Notes: a model not told the origin generated them from the sequence alone. Shown: positions 1-7,168, counted from the stretch's first letter. The stretch: DNA of 7,202 bases from JALHOQ01 sp038144835 (GCA_038144835.1 JAYQON010000133.1:1-7202), one strand, 5' to 3'. Made by a program: numbers and translations.

Positions 1-617
1 ATCTCGAATTATGGATGATGGGCGCTTGGCTCGAGGCTCATACGGGGTTGAGTCTGTTGGATCTTTGGAGGCAAACAGCGGATGAATTAGAATTAGGACA
101 ACTATTTTTTCATCCTAAAAACGTTCCTCTTTACGATCGTTCACGTTATGCACCCACGGAAAAGTGTGCTTGGCGAGGAAAAATTTTGCAAGGAGAAGTG
201 CATGATGAAAACTGCTGGGCCTTGGGTGGAGTGGCGCCGCATGCAGGGCTTTTTGGCACCATCGATGCAGTGAGTGACTGGGGACTTAAAATAAGAAAGG
301 CTGTTCGCGGAGGTAGTAACCATTTTCGCGACGCTACAATGGTTGAGCGATTTGTTCGTCGGCAGCTCCCTCGCCGCGTTGGTGATTGGGGTTACTGTTT
401 TATGAAACCATCTGAGGGGAAAGCCAGTTGCGGTCGGTATTTTCATTCCACATCCTTTGGTCACACAGGTTTTACGGGCACCTCATTGTGGTTTGATCCA
501 CGACGTGATCTTTTAGTTGTGATTTTGAGTCATCGTGTGCATCCCACCCGTAAAAACAATCTTTTTGTTGGATTGAGACCAGAGATTCATAATTGGATTT
601 GCGAGTTGCTCTTCTAA
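1..617 (+). CDS. Serine hydrolase of the beta-lactamase fold (PF00144-like), 3' part only
   Basis: This is the C-terminal part (about 204 residues) of a class C beta-lactamase / penicillin-binding-protein-like hydrolase. The frame is open to the left edge, so the ATG codons at 15 and 18 are internal. The first visible residues, LELWMMGAW, fit the stretch after the family's second active-site motif (Y-S-D/N), which would lie at the edge; the S-x-x-K nucleophile motif is outside the window. Visible family signatures are VHDEN (198-212), GGVAPHAGLF (225-254) and the third active-site motif HTG (462-470) within GHTGFTG, followed by a DP-R-DLLVV strand and an RVHP-R-N tail. The stop is TAA at 615-617. 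Family members include esterases, D-aminopeptidases and the MurNAc-L-alanine amidase AmiE (YbbE) of Bacillus. The mpl gene 24 bases downstream makes a role in cell-wall peptide turnover plausible, but the substrate cannot be read from the sequence. Confidence 0.87.
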   Translation, partial: LELWMMGAWLEAHTGLSLLDLWRQTADELELGQLFFHPKNVPLYDRSRYAPTEKCAWRGKILQGEVHDENCWALGGVAPHAGLFGTIDAVSDWGLKIRKAVRGGSNHFRDATMVERFVRRQLPRRVGDWGYCFMKPSEGKASCGRYFHSTSFGHTGFTGTSLWFDPRRDLLVVILSHRVHPTRKNNLFVGLRPEIHNWICELLF

Positions 618-630
618 AAGGCAACAGGCT

Positions 631-639
631 AGGCTGGAG
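631..639 (+). promoter_or_regulatory. Ribosome binding site of mpl
   Basis: AGGCTGGAG lies just upstream of the mpl ATG at 642. AGG is spaced 8 bases from the start; the closer GGAG is only 2 bases away, so the first element is the likelier Shine-Dalgarno. It supports the chosen start. There is no room for a separate promoter in the 24-base gap, so mpl is probably co-transcribed with the hydrolase gene. Confidence 0.45.
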
Positions 640-641
640 CT

Positions 642-2054
642 ATGGAAAATTTAAAACCTGGAAGTCATATACACTTGATCGGCATTTGTGGAACAGCGAT
701 GGCATCTTTGGCCGGGATTTTAAAAGAATTGGGTTTCAAAGTGACCGGTAGTGATCAGAATATATATCCGCCAATGTCGACCCAACTCGAGAAGCTGGGA
801 ATCCCAGTTCTTCTTGGATTCAAGGGTGAAAATCTTGAGCCACGCCCGGATCTGGTTGTGGTGGGTAATGTCGTTGCCAAATCTAACCCCGAGGCGCAGG
901 CACTTTTAGCTAGTGATATTGCCTTCACGAGTTTGCCGAAGGCTTTGGGTGAATTTGTAATTGCCAGACGCGAAAGTTTTGTGGTGGCTGGCACTCACGG
1001 CAAAACCACGACCACTTCGCTTTTGGCGTGGGTTACGGATGGGTTAGATCTTCAGGCGGGTTTTTTAATTGGCGGTATTCCTTTGAATTATGGTTTGTCG
1101 TTTCGCGCTCCCAAAGCCAATGCTTTTGTGATTGAGGGGGACGAATACGATACGGCTTTTTTTGATAAAGTTCCTAAGTTCATTCACTACCGGCCGAAAC
1201 ATGTGATTCTAACCTCGATAGAATTTGATCATGCAGATATTTATCGGGATCTGGAGCATGTAAAGTTGGCTTTCAAACAGTTGATACAACTAATTCCTGA
1301 AGATGGAACGTTGATTTACAATGCGGACGATCAGAATATTTTGGATTTGCTGCGTTACTGTAAGGCGGGCCGTAAGGCTGGGTACGGTTTGAAAAATGGT
1401 GAATATCAGATTGTGGATCGCGAAGTTGTACTTGGACGAAACCAGTTTACAGTGGAAAAAAATGGCAAGCGCATCGCTGATTTGGCACTAAAAGTTTTCG
1501 GCGAGCACAACTCTTTGAATGCCCTTTCAGTCTTCGCAATGACAGATCAATTGGGTTGGACGAAAAGTAAAGTTTTGCAAGCGTTGGCTGAATTTCAGGG
1601 AGTCAAACGTCGTCAGGAAGTTTTGGGAGAAGTTAATGGTATCACGGTAATTGAAGATTTCGCTCATCATCCTACCGCGGTAGATTTGACTCTTCGTTGC
1701 ATGCGTGAGCGTTTTCCGGATCGTCGGTTATTGGCGGTTTTTGAGCCTCGCTCTGCGACGTCTCGGCGGAGAGTTTTTCAAGAAGACTATGTGCGTGCGC
1801 TTGCTCAGGCCGATCTTATTTTTGTGGCGCAGCCATACGATCAAAGTAAAATTGCCGAGACTGATCGATTTTCAACTGGGGAATTGATAGATCATTTGCG
1901 TTTACGTGGCAAAATTGCCGAATCAGGGCAAGACGTCAACGGACTTTTATCCAAAATGGTACCCTACGCCCAGCCCAAAGACGTGGTGCTTATAATGAGC
2001 AACGGCGGCTTTGACGGCATTTACGAAAAACTATTTGCCCAGTTGAACAACTAG
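642..2054 (+). CDS. mpl: UDP-N-acetylmuramate:L-Ala-gamma-D-Glu-meso-DAP ligase (Mpl)
   Basis: Mpl is a cytoplasmic Mur-family ligase that uses ATP to join recycled tripeptide L-Ala-gamma-D-Glu-meso-diaminopimelate to UDP-MurNAc, bypassing MurC, MurD and MurE. The product is 470 residues, close to the roughly 457 of the E. coli enzyme, and appears complete. The N-terminal UDP-binding Rossmann domain (about 8-105) begins with HLIGICGTAMASLAG, the Mpl/MurC glycine-rich motif. The central ATPase domain (about 112-315) has the P-loop GTHGKTTT (117-124), the EGDEYD acidic motif (165-170), a TSIEFDHADIY segment (191-201) and FGEHN (286-290). The C-terminal domain has EDFAHHP (338-344) and FEPRS (367-371), and ends with a SNGGFDGIYEKL segment. 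The EGDEYD and HADIY segments favour Mpl over MurC. Stop TAG at 2052-2054. The gene implies meso-DAP peptidoglycan and muropeptide recycling; the serine hydrolase upstream may supply or trim peptides (inference). Confidence 0.97.
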   Translation: MENLKPGSHIHLIGICGTAMASLAGILKELGFKVTGSDQNIYPPMSTQLEKLGIPVLLGFKGENLEPRPDLVVVGNVVAKSNPEAQALLASDIAFTSLPKALGEFVIARRESFVVAGTHGKTTTTSLLAWVTDGLDLQAGFLIGGIPLNYGLSFRAPKANAFVIEGDEYDTAFFDKVPKFIHYRPKHVILTSIEFDHADIYRDLEHVKLAFKQLIQLIPEDGTLIYNADDQNILDLLRYCKAGRKAGYGLKNGEYQIVDREVVLGRNQFTVEKNGKRIADLALKVFGEHNSLNALSVFAMTDQLGWTKSKVLQALAEFQGVKRRQEVLGEVNGITVIEDFAHHPTAVDLTLRCMRERFPDRRLLAVFEPRSATSRRRVFQEDYVRALAQADLIFVAQPYDQSKIAETDRFSTGELIDHLRLRGKIAESGQDVNGLLSKMVPYAQPKDVVLIMSNGGFDGIYEKLFAQLNN

Positions 2055-2066
2055 ACTCTATCTTGG

Positions 2067-2091
2067 TGAGCTTTTCTTACCGAAAAGCTCA
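2067..2091 (+). promoter_or_regulatory. Perfect 10-bp hairpin in the mpl-moxR gap, touching the moxR start
   Basis: TGAGCTTTTC (2067-2076), the loop TTACC (2077-2081) and GAAAAGCTCA (2082-2091) form a perfect 10-bp inverted repeat with a 5-base loop. It begins 13 bases after the mpl stop and ends 2 bases before the moxR ATG at 2094, filling the space where a ribosome binding site should be. No T-run follows on either strand, so it is not a typical intrinsic terminator. It could be an RNA structure controlling moxR translation, an mRNA end protecting mpl, or a DNA operator. Its presence is read directly; its function is inferred. Confidence 0.55.
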
Positions 2092-2093
2092 AT

Positions 2094-3017
2094 ATGTTCT
2101 CATTGAAAAAAAATGCAACAGAGTCACCGCTACAAAAGGTCCTTGAGAACCTAGATTCAGTTATTCTGGGTAAGCCGGATCAGGTGAGGCTGTCACTCGC
2201 TTGCATTTTAGCGCGTGGCCATCTGCTTGTTGAAGATGTACCTGGAGTTGGTAAGACCACTTTGGTGCGCAGTTTAGCGCGTGTCTTGGGGTTGAATTCA
2301 AAGCGCGTCCAATTTACTAATGACTTATTGCCTGCCGACATTTTAGGTACGGCCATTTTTGACTCTTCGACACGTTCATTTCAGTTTCATTCTGGCCCAG
2401 TGTTTACCAATCTTCTAATTGCCGATGAACTTAATCGCGGCACGCCGCGCACCCAAAGTGCATTTTTGCAGGCCATGGAAGAGCGTCGGGTTTCTTTAGA
2501 TGGAGAAACGCGTGAGTTGCCCGCACCGTTTTTCGTTGTAGCCACTCAGAACCCTCGCGAGCAGATTGGTACCTATCCGTTGCCCGAATCGCAATTGGAT
2601 CGTTTTTTGATGCGCATACATATGGGATTTCCATCGCCACAGCATGAGATTGAGTTGTTGCGTGGAAACAGAAAAAATGAAGATGAAGTTCCGGTTTTGC
2701 TAAATGCCAGTGAAGTTTTGCGTCATCAGGAGCTCGTCGAAGGTATTCATTGCTCAGAGCCCGTATTGGTTTACGTTCAGAGGCTACTGGCGCAAAGTCG
2801 CAGTCTACGTGCAGATTTTAGCGGCCTTTCTCCGCGGGCAGGCTTGGCTTTGCTTTCGGTCGCGAGAGCTTGGGCTTACCTTAATGGACGTGACTTTGTC
2901 CTTCCAGAAGATGTTCAGGCTGTAGCACCCTGGGTGATCAATCACCGGATGCGTCTGCCATCTCATTGCGCTTTTGATAAATCCAAGGAGTTCATTCTCA
3001 CTTTGCCAGTGGAGTAG
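2094..3017 (+). CDS. MoxR-family AAA+ ATPase
   Basis: This encodes a 307-residue cytoplasmic ATPase of the MoxR class, thought to act as chaperones that remodel partner proteins, often with DUF58 or von Willebrand A-domain partners. Motifs in order: Walker A GVGKTT (51-56), Walker B LLIADE (107-112), sensor 1 TQNP (151-154), LDRF with the conserved arginine (168-171), and sensor 2 GLSPRAG (244-250) in the small helical lid domain. The length is usual for the family (about 300-330). The ATG at 2094 is the only usual upstream start, because an in-frame TGA lies at 2067-2069. No clear Shine-Dalgarno precedes it; a hairpin occupies that space. GGTGA at 2065-2069 is 24 bases upstream. An A8 run at 2106-2113 lies in codons 4-7. 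The gene leads the module with DUF58 and tgpA, and its stop TAG is 2 bases before the next ATG. The client is unknown; no symbol is assigned because moxR names are used loosely. Confidence 0.95.
   Translation: MFSLKKNATESPLQKVLENLDSVILGKPDQVRLSLACILARGHLLVEDVPGVGKTTLVRSLARVLGLNSKRVQFTNDLLPADILGTAIFDSSTRSFQFHSGPVFTNLLIADELNRGTPRTQSAFLQAMEERRVSLDGETRELPAPFFVVATQNPREQIGTYPLPESQLDRFLMRIHMGFPSPQHEIELLRGNRKNEDEVPVLLNASEVLRHQELVEGIHCSEPVLVYVQRLLAQSRSLRADFSGLSPRAGLALLSVARAWAYLNGRDFVLPEDVQAVAPWVINHRMRLPSHCAFDKSKEFILTLPVE
3011..3014 (+). promoter_or_regulatory. Ribosome binding site of the DUF58 gene
   Basis: GGAG sits inside the last codons of the MoxR gene and is spaced 5 bases from the ATG at 3020. 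It fixes the start of the DUF58 gene and points to coupled translation of the two genes. Confidence 0.7.
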
Positions 3018-3019
3018 CC

Positions 3020-3946
3020 ATGTGGTCGCGGTGGCGAAAATTTTTTGTGCGTGAAAATCGCATTTATATAATCCCCAGTATTCGCGGGTTTATATTTCTT
3101 GCGGTTGTGGTTGTGATGATTTTGACTGCCTCCACCTATAATAACAATCTAGTTTTTCTGTTGGCTTTTTTTTTATTTTCGATCTTTGTGACCTCTATGG
3201 TGCAAACACACTTTATTCTCCAGGGTGTAGATTTAGATTTTGCAGGCGCCGATGATGGCTTCGAACAAGATCCGATGAGTTTGCATTTTCATCTTCGTCA
3301 GAAGCAATCCCGCAGCCGACGAGGGTTGAATCTTCGGTCCTTGTCCAGGAAGTTCATAGGTTTGAGTCATCGACTAGAGGAATTGAGCCCCATGGAGCTA
3401 TCTAAAACTGTGCGTATCGAGGTTTTGGCATGGGGGCGGGGAGTTCATTCAGTTCCTGAAGTGGCCCTTGAAACCTACTACCCAATGGGGTTGTTTCGGG
3501 CTTGGAAGGTCTTTCGTCCTCAGGGTCTCTTGTATGTTTACCCAAGGCCTCATGCCCTGAGTCCTCTATTGCCTTCGAGTTTTGAGTTTGGCGAGCAAGA
3601 ACTCGGATTGCGCAGCAGTCCTGAGGGCGATTTCGGCGAATTAAAGTCCTATCGAGAAGGTGAATCTTATCATCAGATCGCATGGAAACATTATGCTCGT
3701 ACGGGCCATCTTTTTACCAAAGTGCATTGGGGTCAAGAGCACATACATTATCAAATTCCCTGGCGACCAGAGGGTCAAGAGCTGGAGGCTTATCTGAGCC
3801 AAATGTGCCAATGGCTCTTAGTTGCGGCTGAAGAAAATGCCTCATTCGAAATGGAGACACCTAGAGGCAAGATAGATGGAGGGCAAGGTCCAGATCACCT
3901 GCGGATTTGTCTGCGCGCTTTGGCGGAAGTGGAGACGGTGGCGTGA
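3020..3946 (+). CDS. DUF58 domain membrane protein, partner of MoxR
   Basis: This is a 308-residue protein of the DUF58 family, which is nearly always encoded beside a MoxR ATPase. A basic N-terminus (MWSRWRKFFVRENR) precedes two hydrophobic segments at about 21-39 and 43-61 joined by a tight STYNNN turn, so the bulk of the protein should face the cytoplasm. Family features are YPMGLFR (154-160), VYPRP (173-177) and the DUF58 signature at about 203-236, with GDFGELKSYREGESYHQIAW leading to ARTGHL; the usual G-D of the RxYxxGD consensus is G-E here. It is the short form of the family, and no MIDAS metal motif of a von Willebrand A domain is evident. Its biochemical role is not established; a scaffold or adaptor for MoxR and the transglutaminase protein is the common inference. 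A T9 run (3166-3174) lies in the second membrane segment. The stop TGA overlaps the GTG start of the next gene. Confidence 0.92.
   Translation: MWSRWRKFFVRENRIYIIPSIRGFIFLAVVVVMILTASTYNNNLVFLLAFFLFSIFVTSMVQTHFILQGVDLDFAGADDGFEQDPMSLHFHLRQKQSRSRRGLNLRSLSRKFIGLSHRLEELSPMELSKTVRIEVLAWGRGVHSVPEVALETYYPMGLFRAWKVFRPQGLLYVYPRPHALSPLLPSSFEFGEQELGLRSSPEGDFGELKSYREGESYHQIAWKHYARTGHLFTKVHWGQEHIHYQIPWRPEGQELEAYLSQMCQWLLVAAEENASFEMETPRGKIDGGQGPDHLRICLRALAEVETVA
3931..3934 (+). promoter_or_regulatory. Ribosome binding site of tgpA, deciding its GTG start
   Basis: GGAG lies 8 bases upstream of the GTG at 3943, inside the end of the DUF58 gene. Together with the GTGA overlap this supports 3943 over the in-frame TTG at 3907, which would give a 40-base overlap. 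Confidence 0.6.
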
Positions 3947-5910
3947 AACCCTCTTTACGGTATTTGGTTTTGCCATTGATCGCTTTGATTTTTTTTAGTG
4001 TCCTTCCGGCAATTTTTTTGCGACCGCTTTGGGCTGTGCTCCTCGCATTTGCTTTACTTGCTGCACGCGTTTGGCTGCATAGGCGTGATTTACCCATGCC
4101 GGCCAGATACTTCTTATGGACTCTTCAGTTGGCTGTGGGTTTATTGGTGTGGCAACACTTTCAATCTATTTTCGGTGATGAGGCAGCTGGAACACTTTTG
4201 CTTTTACTGACGTGCTTAAAAACTTATGAGCTAAATGGAAAAAGGGATTTTTTTGTTGCAGCCATTTTGTGCGCGTTATTGTTGATGACCTTTCTTCTTG
4301 CTGATCAAAGTCTCGCTCTGACGCTTTTCATGATGGTGAACTTGAGTTTCATTGTTGCCTACTTGAAGTCGCTAGAAGATGAAAAATGGAGGTGGGATAA
4401 TCTCAGAGCCAATCTCACGGCAACCTTTTCTCTGATGCTTAAATCCATACCTTTAATGGTTTTGGTGTTTCTTTTGTTTCCGCGATTTTCCACCGGATTT
4501 GGCGCGGGAGATGACATCGCTGGAAAAACTGGGGTCAGTGACCAGTTGCGACCAGGGGCGATTTCTCAATTAATAACCTCGGATGAGCTAGTCTTTCGCG
4601 CGACTTTTTTGAGGGGTGAAATTCCGCCCCGTCATCAATTGTACTGGCGTGCAGCCGTACTTGATCGTGGGATTGAGTTAAATTGGGATCGTTCGCTTGA
4701 AAATGCCTCCTTGAGCGCCTCGGGGTATGCGACATCGGTTCAGGATATAGAAGTTTATTTGGAGCCGGGCTTCGATAAGTTTTTATTTTCTCTAGAAAAC
4801 ACCGTAGGGTTGATCTTTCCCAATGACTCTGCGGGAACAAAGGTCTTGGTTCGATCCGGAAGCACATTTGAGTTGCGGCGTTCTTTGCAGACTCGAGAAC
4901 GATATTTCCTGCAACAGACAGAGGCGCGAGAGGCTAAGGAAAATGAGGTTTCTTTGCGCCGCTACTTGCAGTTAGGAAGTCGTCCGACTGCTGCCATGCA
5001 AAAGCTTCTAAGTCCCATGCGGGGTCTGCCCGTTGGCGAAACGGTGCGCCGTCTGATGGAGCACTTCAGCGCGGGGGAATACCAGTACAGTCTGCAGCCG
5101 CCGAAATCAGCTTCGATTGACGATTTCCTTTTCAAAAATAAGATTGGATTTTGTGAACATTATGCGGCCACTCTGGCAACAATGTTGCGACATTTGAATA
5201 TACCGTCTCGGGTTGTTGTTGGTTTTCAAGGCGGGGTCCCCAGTCTTTTGGGCAACTACATCACGGTTCGCGGATATGACGCTCATGCTTGGGTGGAGTA
5301 TTACGACTCGCTGAATAAACGCTGGAGACGGTTAGATCCAACGGCGCAATTGGCTCCGGCGCGAATCACTCAGGGTAGTGATATGTACTTGGAAACTCGA
5401 GGCTATGGTTTTTTTAATAGTGATTTTGGAATTTTTTTGCGACAGGGACAGCGAATTTTCGATGAGGCCGAGGCCGCCTGGATTGGCTTTTTGTTGCGTT
5501 TTGATCTGGCTCGTCAAAAGGAGATATTAGCGAGTCTTGGTATGGAGGTTGTTCTCTTTCGCGCTCTTCCCGTGTTCTTGATGCTTTCGCTGGCATTAAT
5601 TTTATCAGTTTTATACTATTTAGAGTCGCATCGCTTAGAACCTTTACCCGAACAAGAGCGTCTTTATAGGTCACTGCTCCAGGTCCTGAAAAATTTCTCA
5701 TTCGAGAAGGGTCATTATGAGGGACCTTTAGCTGTGATGCGGCGTTTAGAGGCCCATAATTCTGAACTTGCAGAAGAGGTTAGACCCCTTCTAGAGGCTC
5801 TCGTTGTCGCCCGCTTCGCGCCCGGCTCGAATTCGTCTATCGATTTGCGTGATGTGCGTCTTAGGTTGCGCCGTCTACGTCGCTTCAGACCGGTTGCAGC
5901 AAAGCGTTGA
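3943..5910 (+). CDS. tgpA: TgpA-like transglutaminase membrane protein (DUF3488, transglutaminase core, DUF4129-like)
   Basis: This encodes an inner-membrane protein of 655 residues resembling TgpA of Pseudomonas aeruginosa, an essential protein with an extracytoplasmic transglutaminase-like domain. Roughly six to seven hydrophobic segments fill residues 6-180 (the DUF3488/TgpA_N region). An extracytoplasmic part follows, with YWRAAVLDR (234-242). The transglutaminase core has GFCEHYAATLATMLR (402-416, Cys404), then IPSRVVVGFQGG, DAHAWVEY (447-454, His448) and RRLDPTA (462-468, Asp465), so the Cys-His-Asp triad is intact. One more membrane segment (about 536-560) leads to a basic cytoplasmic tail of about 95 residues with a DUF4129-like YEGPLAVMRRLEAH stretch. 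The start is GTG at 3943, overlapping the DUF58 TGA by 4 bases, with GGAG 8 bases upstream. Real substrates of this family are unknown; a cell-envelope role is inferred. T8 (3989-3996) and several T7 runs occur in the gene. The symbol is by similarity of architecture. Confidence 0.93.
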   Translation: MKPSLRYLVLPLIALIFFSVLPAIFLRPLWAVLLAFALLAARVWLHRRDLPMPARYFLWTLQLAVGLLVWQHFQSIFGDEAAGTLLLLLTCLKTYELNGKRDFFVAAILCALLLMTFLLADQSLALTLFMMVNLSFIVAYLKSLEDEKWRWDNLRANLTATFSLMLKSIPLMVLVFLLFPRFSTGFGAGDDIAGKTGVSDQLRPGAISQLITSDELVFRATFLRGEIPPRHQLYWRAAVLDRGIELNWDRSLENASLSASGYATSVQDIEVYLEPGFDKFLFSLENTVGLIFPNDSAGTKVLVRSGSTFELRRSLQTRERYFLQQTEAREAKENEVSLRRYLQLGSRPTAAMQKLLSPMRGLPVGETVRRLMEHFSAGEYQYSLQPPKSASIDDFLFKNKIGFCEHYAATLATMLRHLNIPSRVVVGFQGGVPSLLGNYITVRGYDAHAWVEYYDSLNKRWRRLDPTAQLAPARITQGSDMYLETRGYGFFNSDFGIFLRQGQRIFDEAEAAWIGFLLRFDLARQKEILASLGMEVVLFRALPVFLMLSLALILSVLYYLESHRLEPLPEQERLYRSLLQVLKNFSFEKGHYEGPLAVMRRLEAHNSELAEEVRPLLEALVVARFAPGSNSSIDLRDVRLRLRRLRRFRPVAAKR

Positions 5911-5917
5911 CGTCAAC
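5906..5917. repeat. 12-bp perfect palindrome at the tgpA stop, upstream of mutS
   Basis: GTTGACGTCAAC is a perfect palindrome that includes the tgpA stop codon TGA (5908-5910) and ends 24 bases before the mutS ATG. It also contains TTGACG, one base from a -35 consensus, with only a weak -10 candidate (CATCTT, 5930-5935) 17 bases on. A 12-bp palindrome is expected by chance about once or twice in a window this size, so its value rests only on its position. Confidence 0.3.
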
Positions 5918-5941
5918 CCGTCGGCAGCGCATCTTTCCTGA

Positions 5942-7168
5942 ATGCAAGCCAAATTAACGCCCCTGATGCAGCAGTATTGGGATATTAAGTCTGAGCACCC
6001 GGACAAAGTGGTTTTATTCCGCATGGGTGATTTTTTTGAAATGTTTCACCAGGACGCTGAGCTCGCTGCTCCCATTCTTGGTATAACACTTACTCAACGC
6101 AACAAGAAGGACGCCGATTCCGCCAAAATGTGTGGAGTGCCACATCATAGTATTGCCATACCTATAGCCAAGCTTTTGCGCCAGGGTTTGAAAGTGGCGA
6201 TTTGCGATCAAATTGAAGACCCAGCTCTGGCCAAGGGCATTGTGAAGCGGGCTGTAACCCGGGTTCTCACTCCCGGGATGGTCTATGATCCAGACACTTT
6301 GGATCAGTTAAGTGCCAACTACTTAAGCGCTTACGATGATCATCACCTCGCCTACGTCGATATCACCACTGGCGAGGCTTTTTATTATGACTTTGCGGAT
6401 GTGGCTGAACGTGAGGAAATTCTTGCTTTGATGGTTCCGGCTGAGCTTGTTTTGAGCCGAAAGCAGATGCAAGAGCGAGAGGCTAGTGCTTGCGTTTCCA
6501 CTGTGGGGACTATCTCTGAATTTGAAGGTGAATCAGGGGGTGGTTCACCCTCTTCCTCAATTTCTTCGTTGTCCGCAGTGGAGAGGTTAAAATTGTATAT
6601 TGTCAAAATGCAGGGGGAAGAGACCTGCAAAATTTTGACACCATTTGAAGCGCGTCGTCGACAGACTCAGTTGCGCCTCTCGGCCACGGCCATTCGACAT
6701 CTTGAGATTTTTGAAAACTCTCGGGGCGGTCGAGAGGGCTCATTATTCGCGGCCGTTGATCGCACTCAAACAAGCGCTGGCGCGCGTGCCTTGCGAAGCT
6801 GGTTGATGACTCCTTTAGTGAGTTCTGAGGAATTAGATTTGCGCTACGGCGAAATTCAAATGTGGCTGGGCGCCTCAGGTCTGCTGAAAAATTTTAGACA
6901 GCAATTGGCACTGCTGGGTGATGTGGAAAGGCGTTTAGGTAAGGTTCACTCAACCACCTTTAACGCTCGTGATCTGTTGGCCATTGCCCAGTCCATATTG
7001 ATAGGTGAGAAGTTAACGCAAATGCACCCTTCTCAAGCGCCCATCGCTGGCCTTGAAGTTTGCGTTGAGCTCGGATTGCAGATCGAGCGAACCTTGAATG
7101 ACGAATTGCCTTTGGCAGTCAAGGAAGGTGGGATGATACGTCCAGGTGTTGTCGCCTATCTGGATTAG
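5942..7168 (+). CDS. mutS: DNA mismatch repair protein MutS, N-terminal half, cut short by an in-frame TAG
   Basis: MutS binds mispaired bases and starts mismatch repair with MutL. The start is ATG 5942: an in-frame TGA directly precedes it, and LTPLMQQYWDIK aligns with the usual family N-terminus. No clear ribosome binding site is seen. The mismatch-binding domain (about 5-115) carries the Phe-x-Glu wedge at F31 and E33 in GDFFEMF, plus MCGVPHH (63-69), a VAICDQIEDP segment (85-94) and VLTPGM (108-113). The connector domain (about 125-245) includes YVDITTGE (138-145) and a Ser/Gly-rich linker (195-212). The core begins near 250 with RHLEI, then GSLFAAVDRTQTSAGARALRSWLMTPL. Only 408 of the usual 850 or so codons are read before TAG at 7166-7168. 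The frame then continues open to the window end as FIALTQNSQKL, which fits the family's core helix after LD. The product would lack the clamp and the Walker-motif ATPase domain and should not work. It may be a pseudogene or an artefact. Confidence 0.93.
   Translation: MQAKLTPLMQQYWDIKSEHPDKVVLFRMGDFFEMFHQDAELAAPILGITLTQRNKKDADSAKMCGVPHHSIAIPIAKLLRQGLKVAICDQIEDPALAKGIVKRAVTRVLTPGMVYDPDTLDQLSANYLSAYDDHHLAYVDITTGEAFYYDFADVAEREEILALMVPAELVLSRKQMQEREASACVSTVGTISEFEGESGGGSPSSSISSLSAVERLKLYIVKMQGEETCKILTPFEARRRQTQLRLSATAIRHLEIFENSRGGREGSLFAAVDRTQTSAGARALRSWLMTPLVSSEELDLRYGEIQMWLGASGLLKNFRQQLALLGDVERRLGKVHSTTFNARDLLAIAQSILIGEKLTQMHPSQAPIAGLEVCVELGLQIERTLNDELPLAVKEGGMIRPGVVAYLD

Noticed and set aside
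15..20. ATG-ATG as a true start of the first gene
   Set aside because: The frame is open to the left edge, no ribosome binding site is visible, and the protein would lack the first two active-site motifs of its family. It is the tail of a longer gene.
141..464. 107-codon open frame on the minus strand
   Set aside because: It is antisense to the well-conserved serine hydrolase and has no family features.
2067..2091. Intrinsic terminator after mpl
   Set aside because: The stem is AT-rich in its inner half and no T-run follows on either strand; the sequence goes straight into the MoxR start codon.
3402..3683. 93-codon open frame on the minus strand
   Set aside because: It is antisense to the DUF58 core and has a basic, low-information composition typical of a shadow frame.
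3907..3942. TTG at 3907 as the tgpA start
   Set aside because: It would add a Gly-rich stretch that is only the DUF58 3' end read in another frame. The GTG at 3943 has a well-placed GGAG and a typical 4-base overlap.
4535..4867. 110-codon open frame on the minus strand
   Set aside because: It lies opposite the extracytoplasmic part of TgpA, has no recognisable domain, and the + strand frame is clearly the coding one.
7166..7168. TAG as a reassigned or read-through codon
   Set aside because: TAG ends mpl and the MoxR gene in this same window, and no stop-codon suppression signal can be seen, so ordinary termination is the simpler reading.
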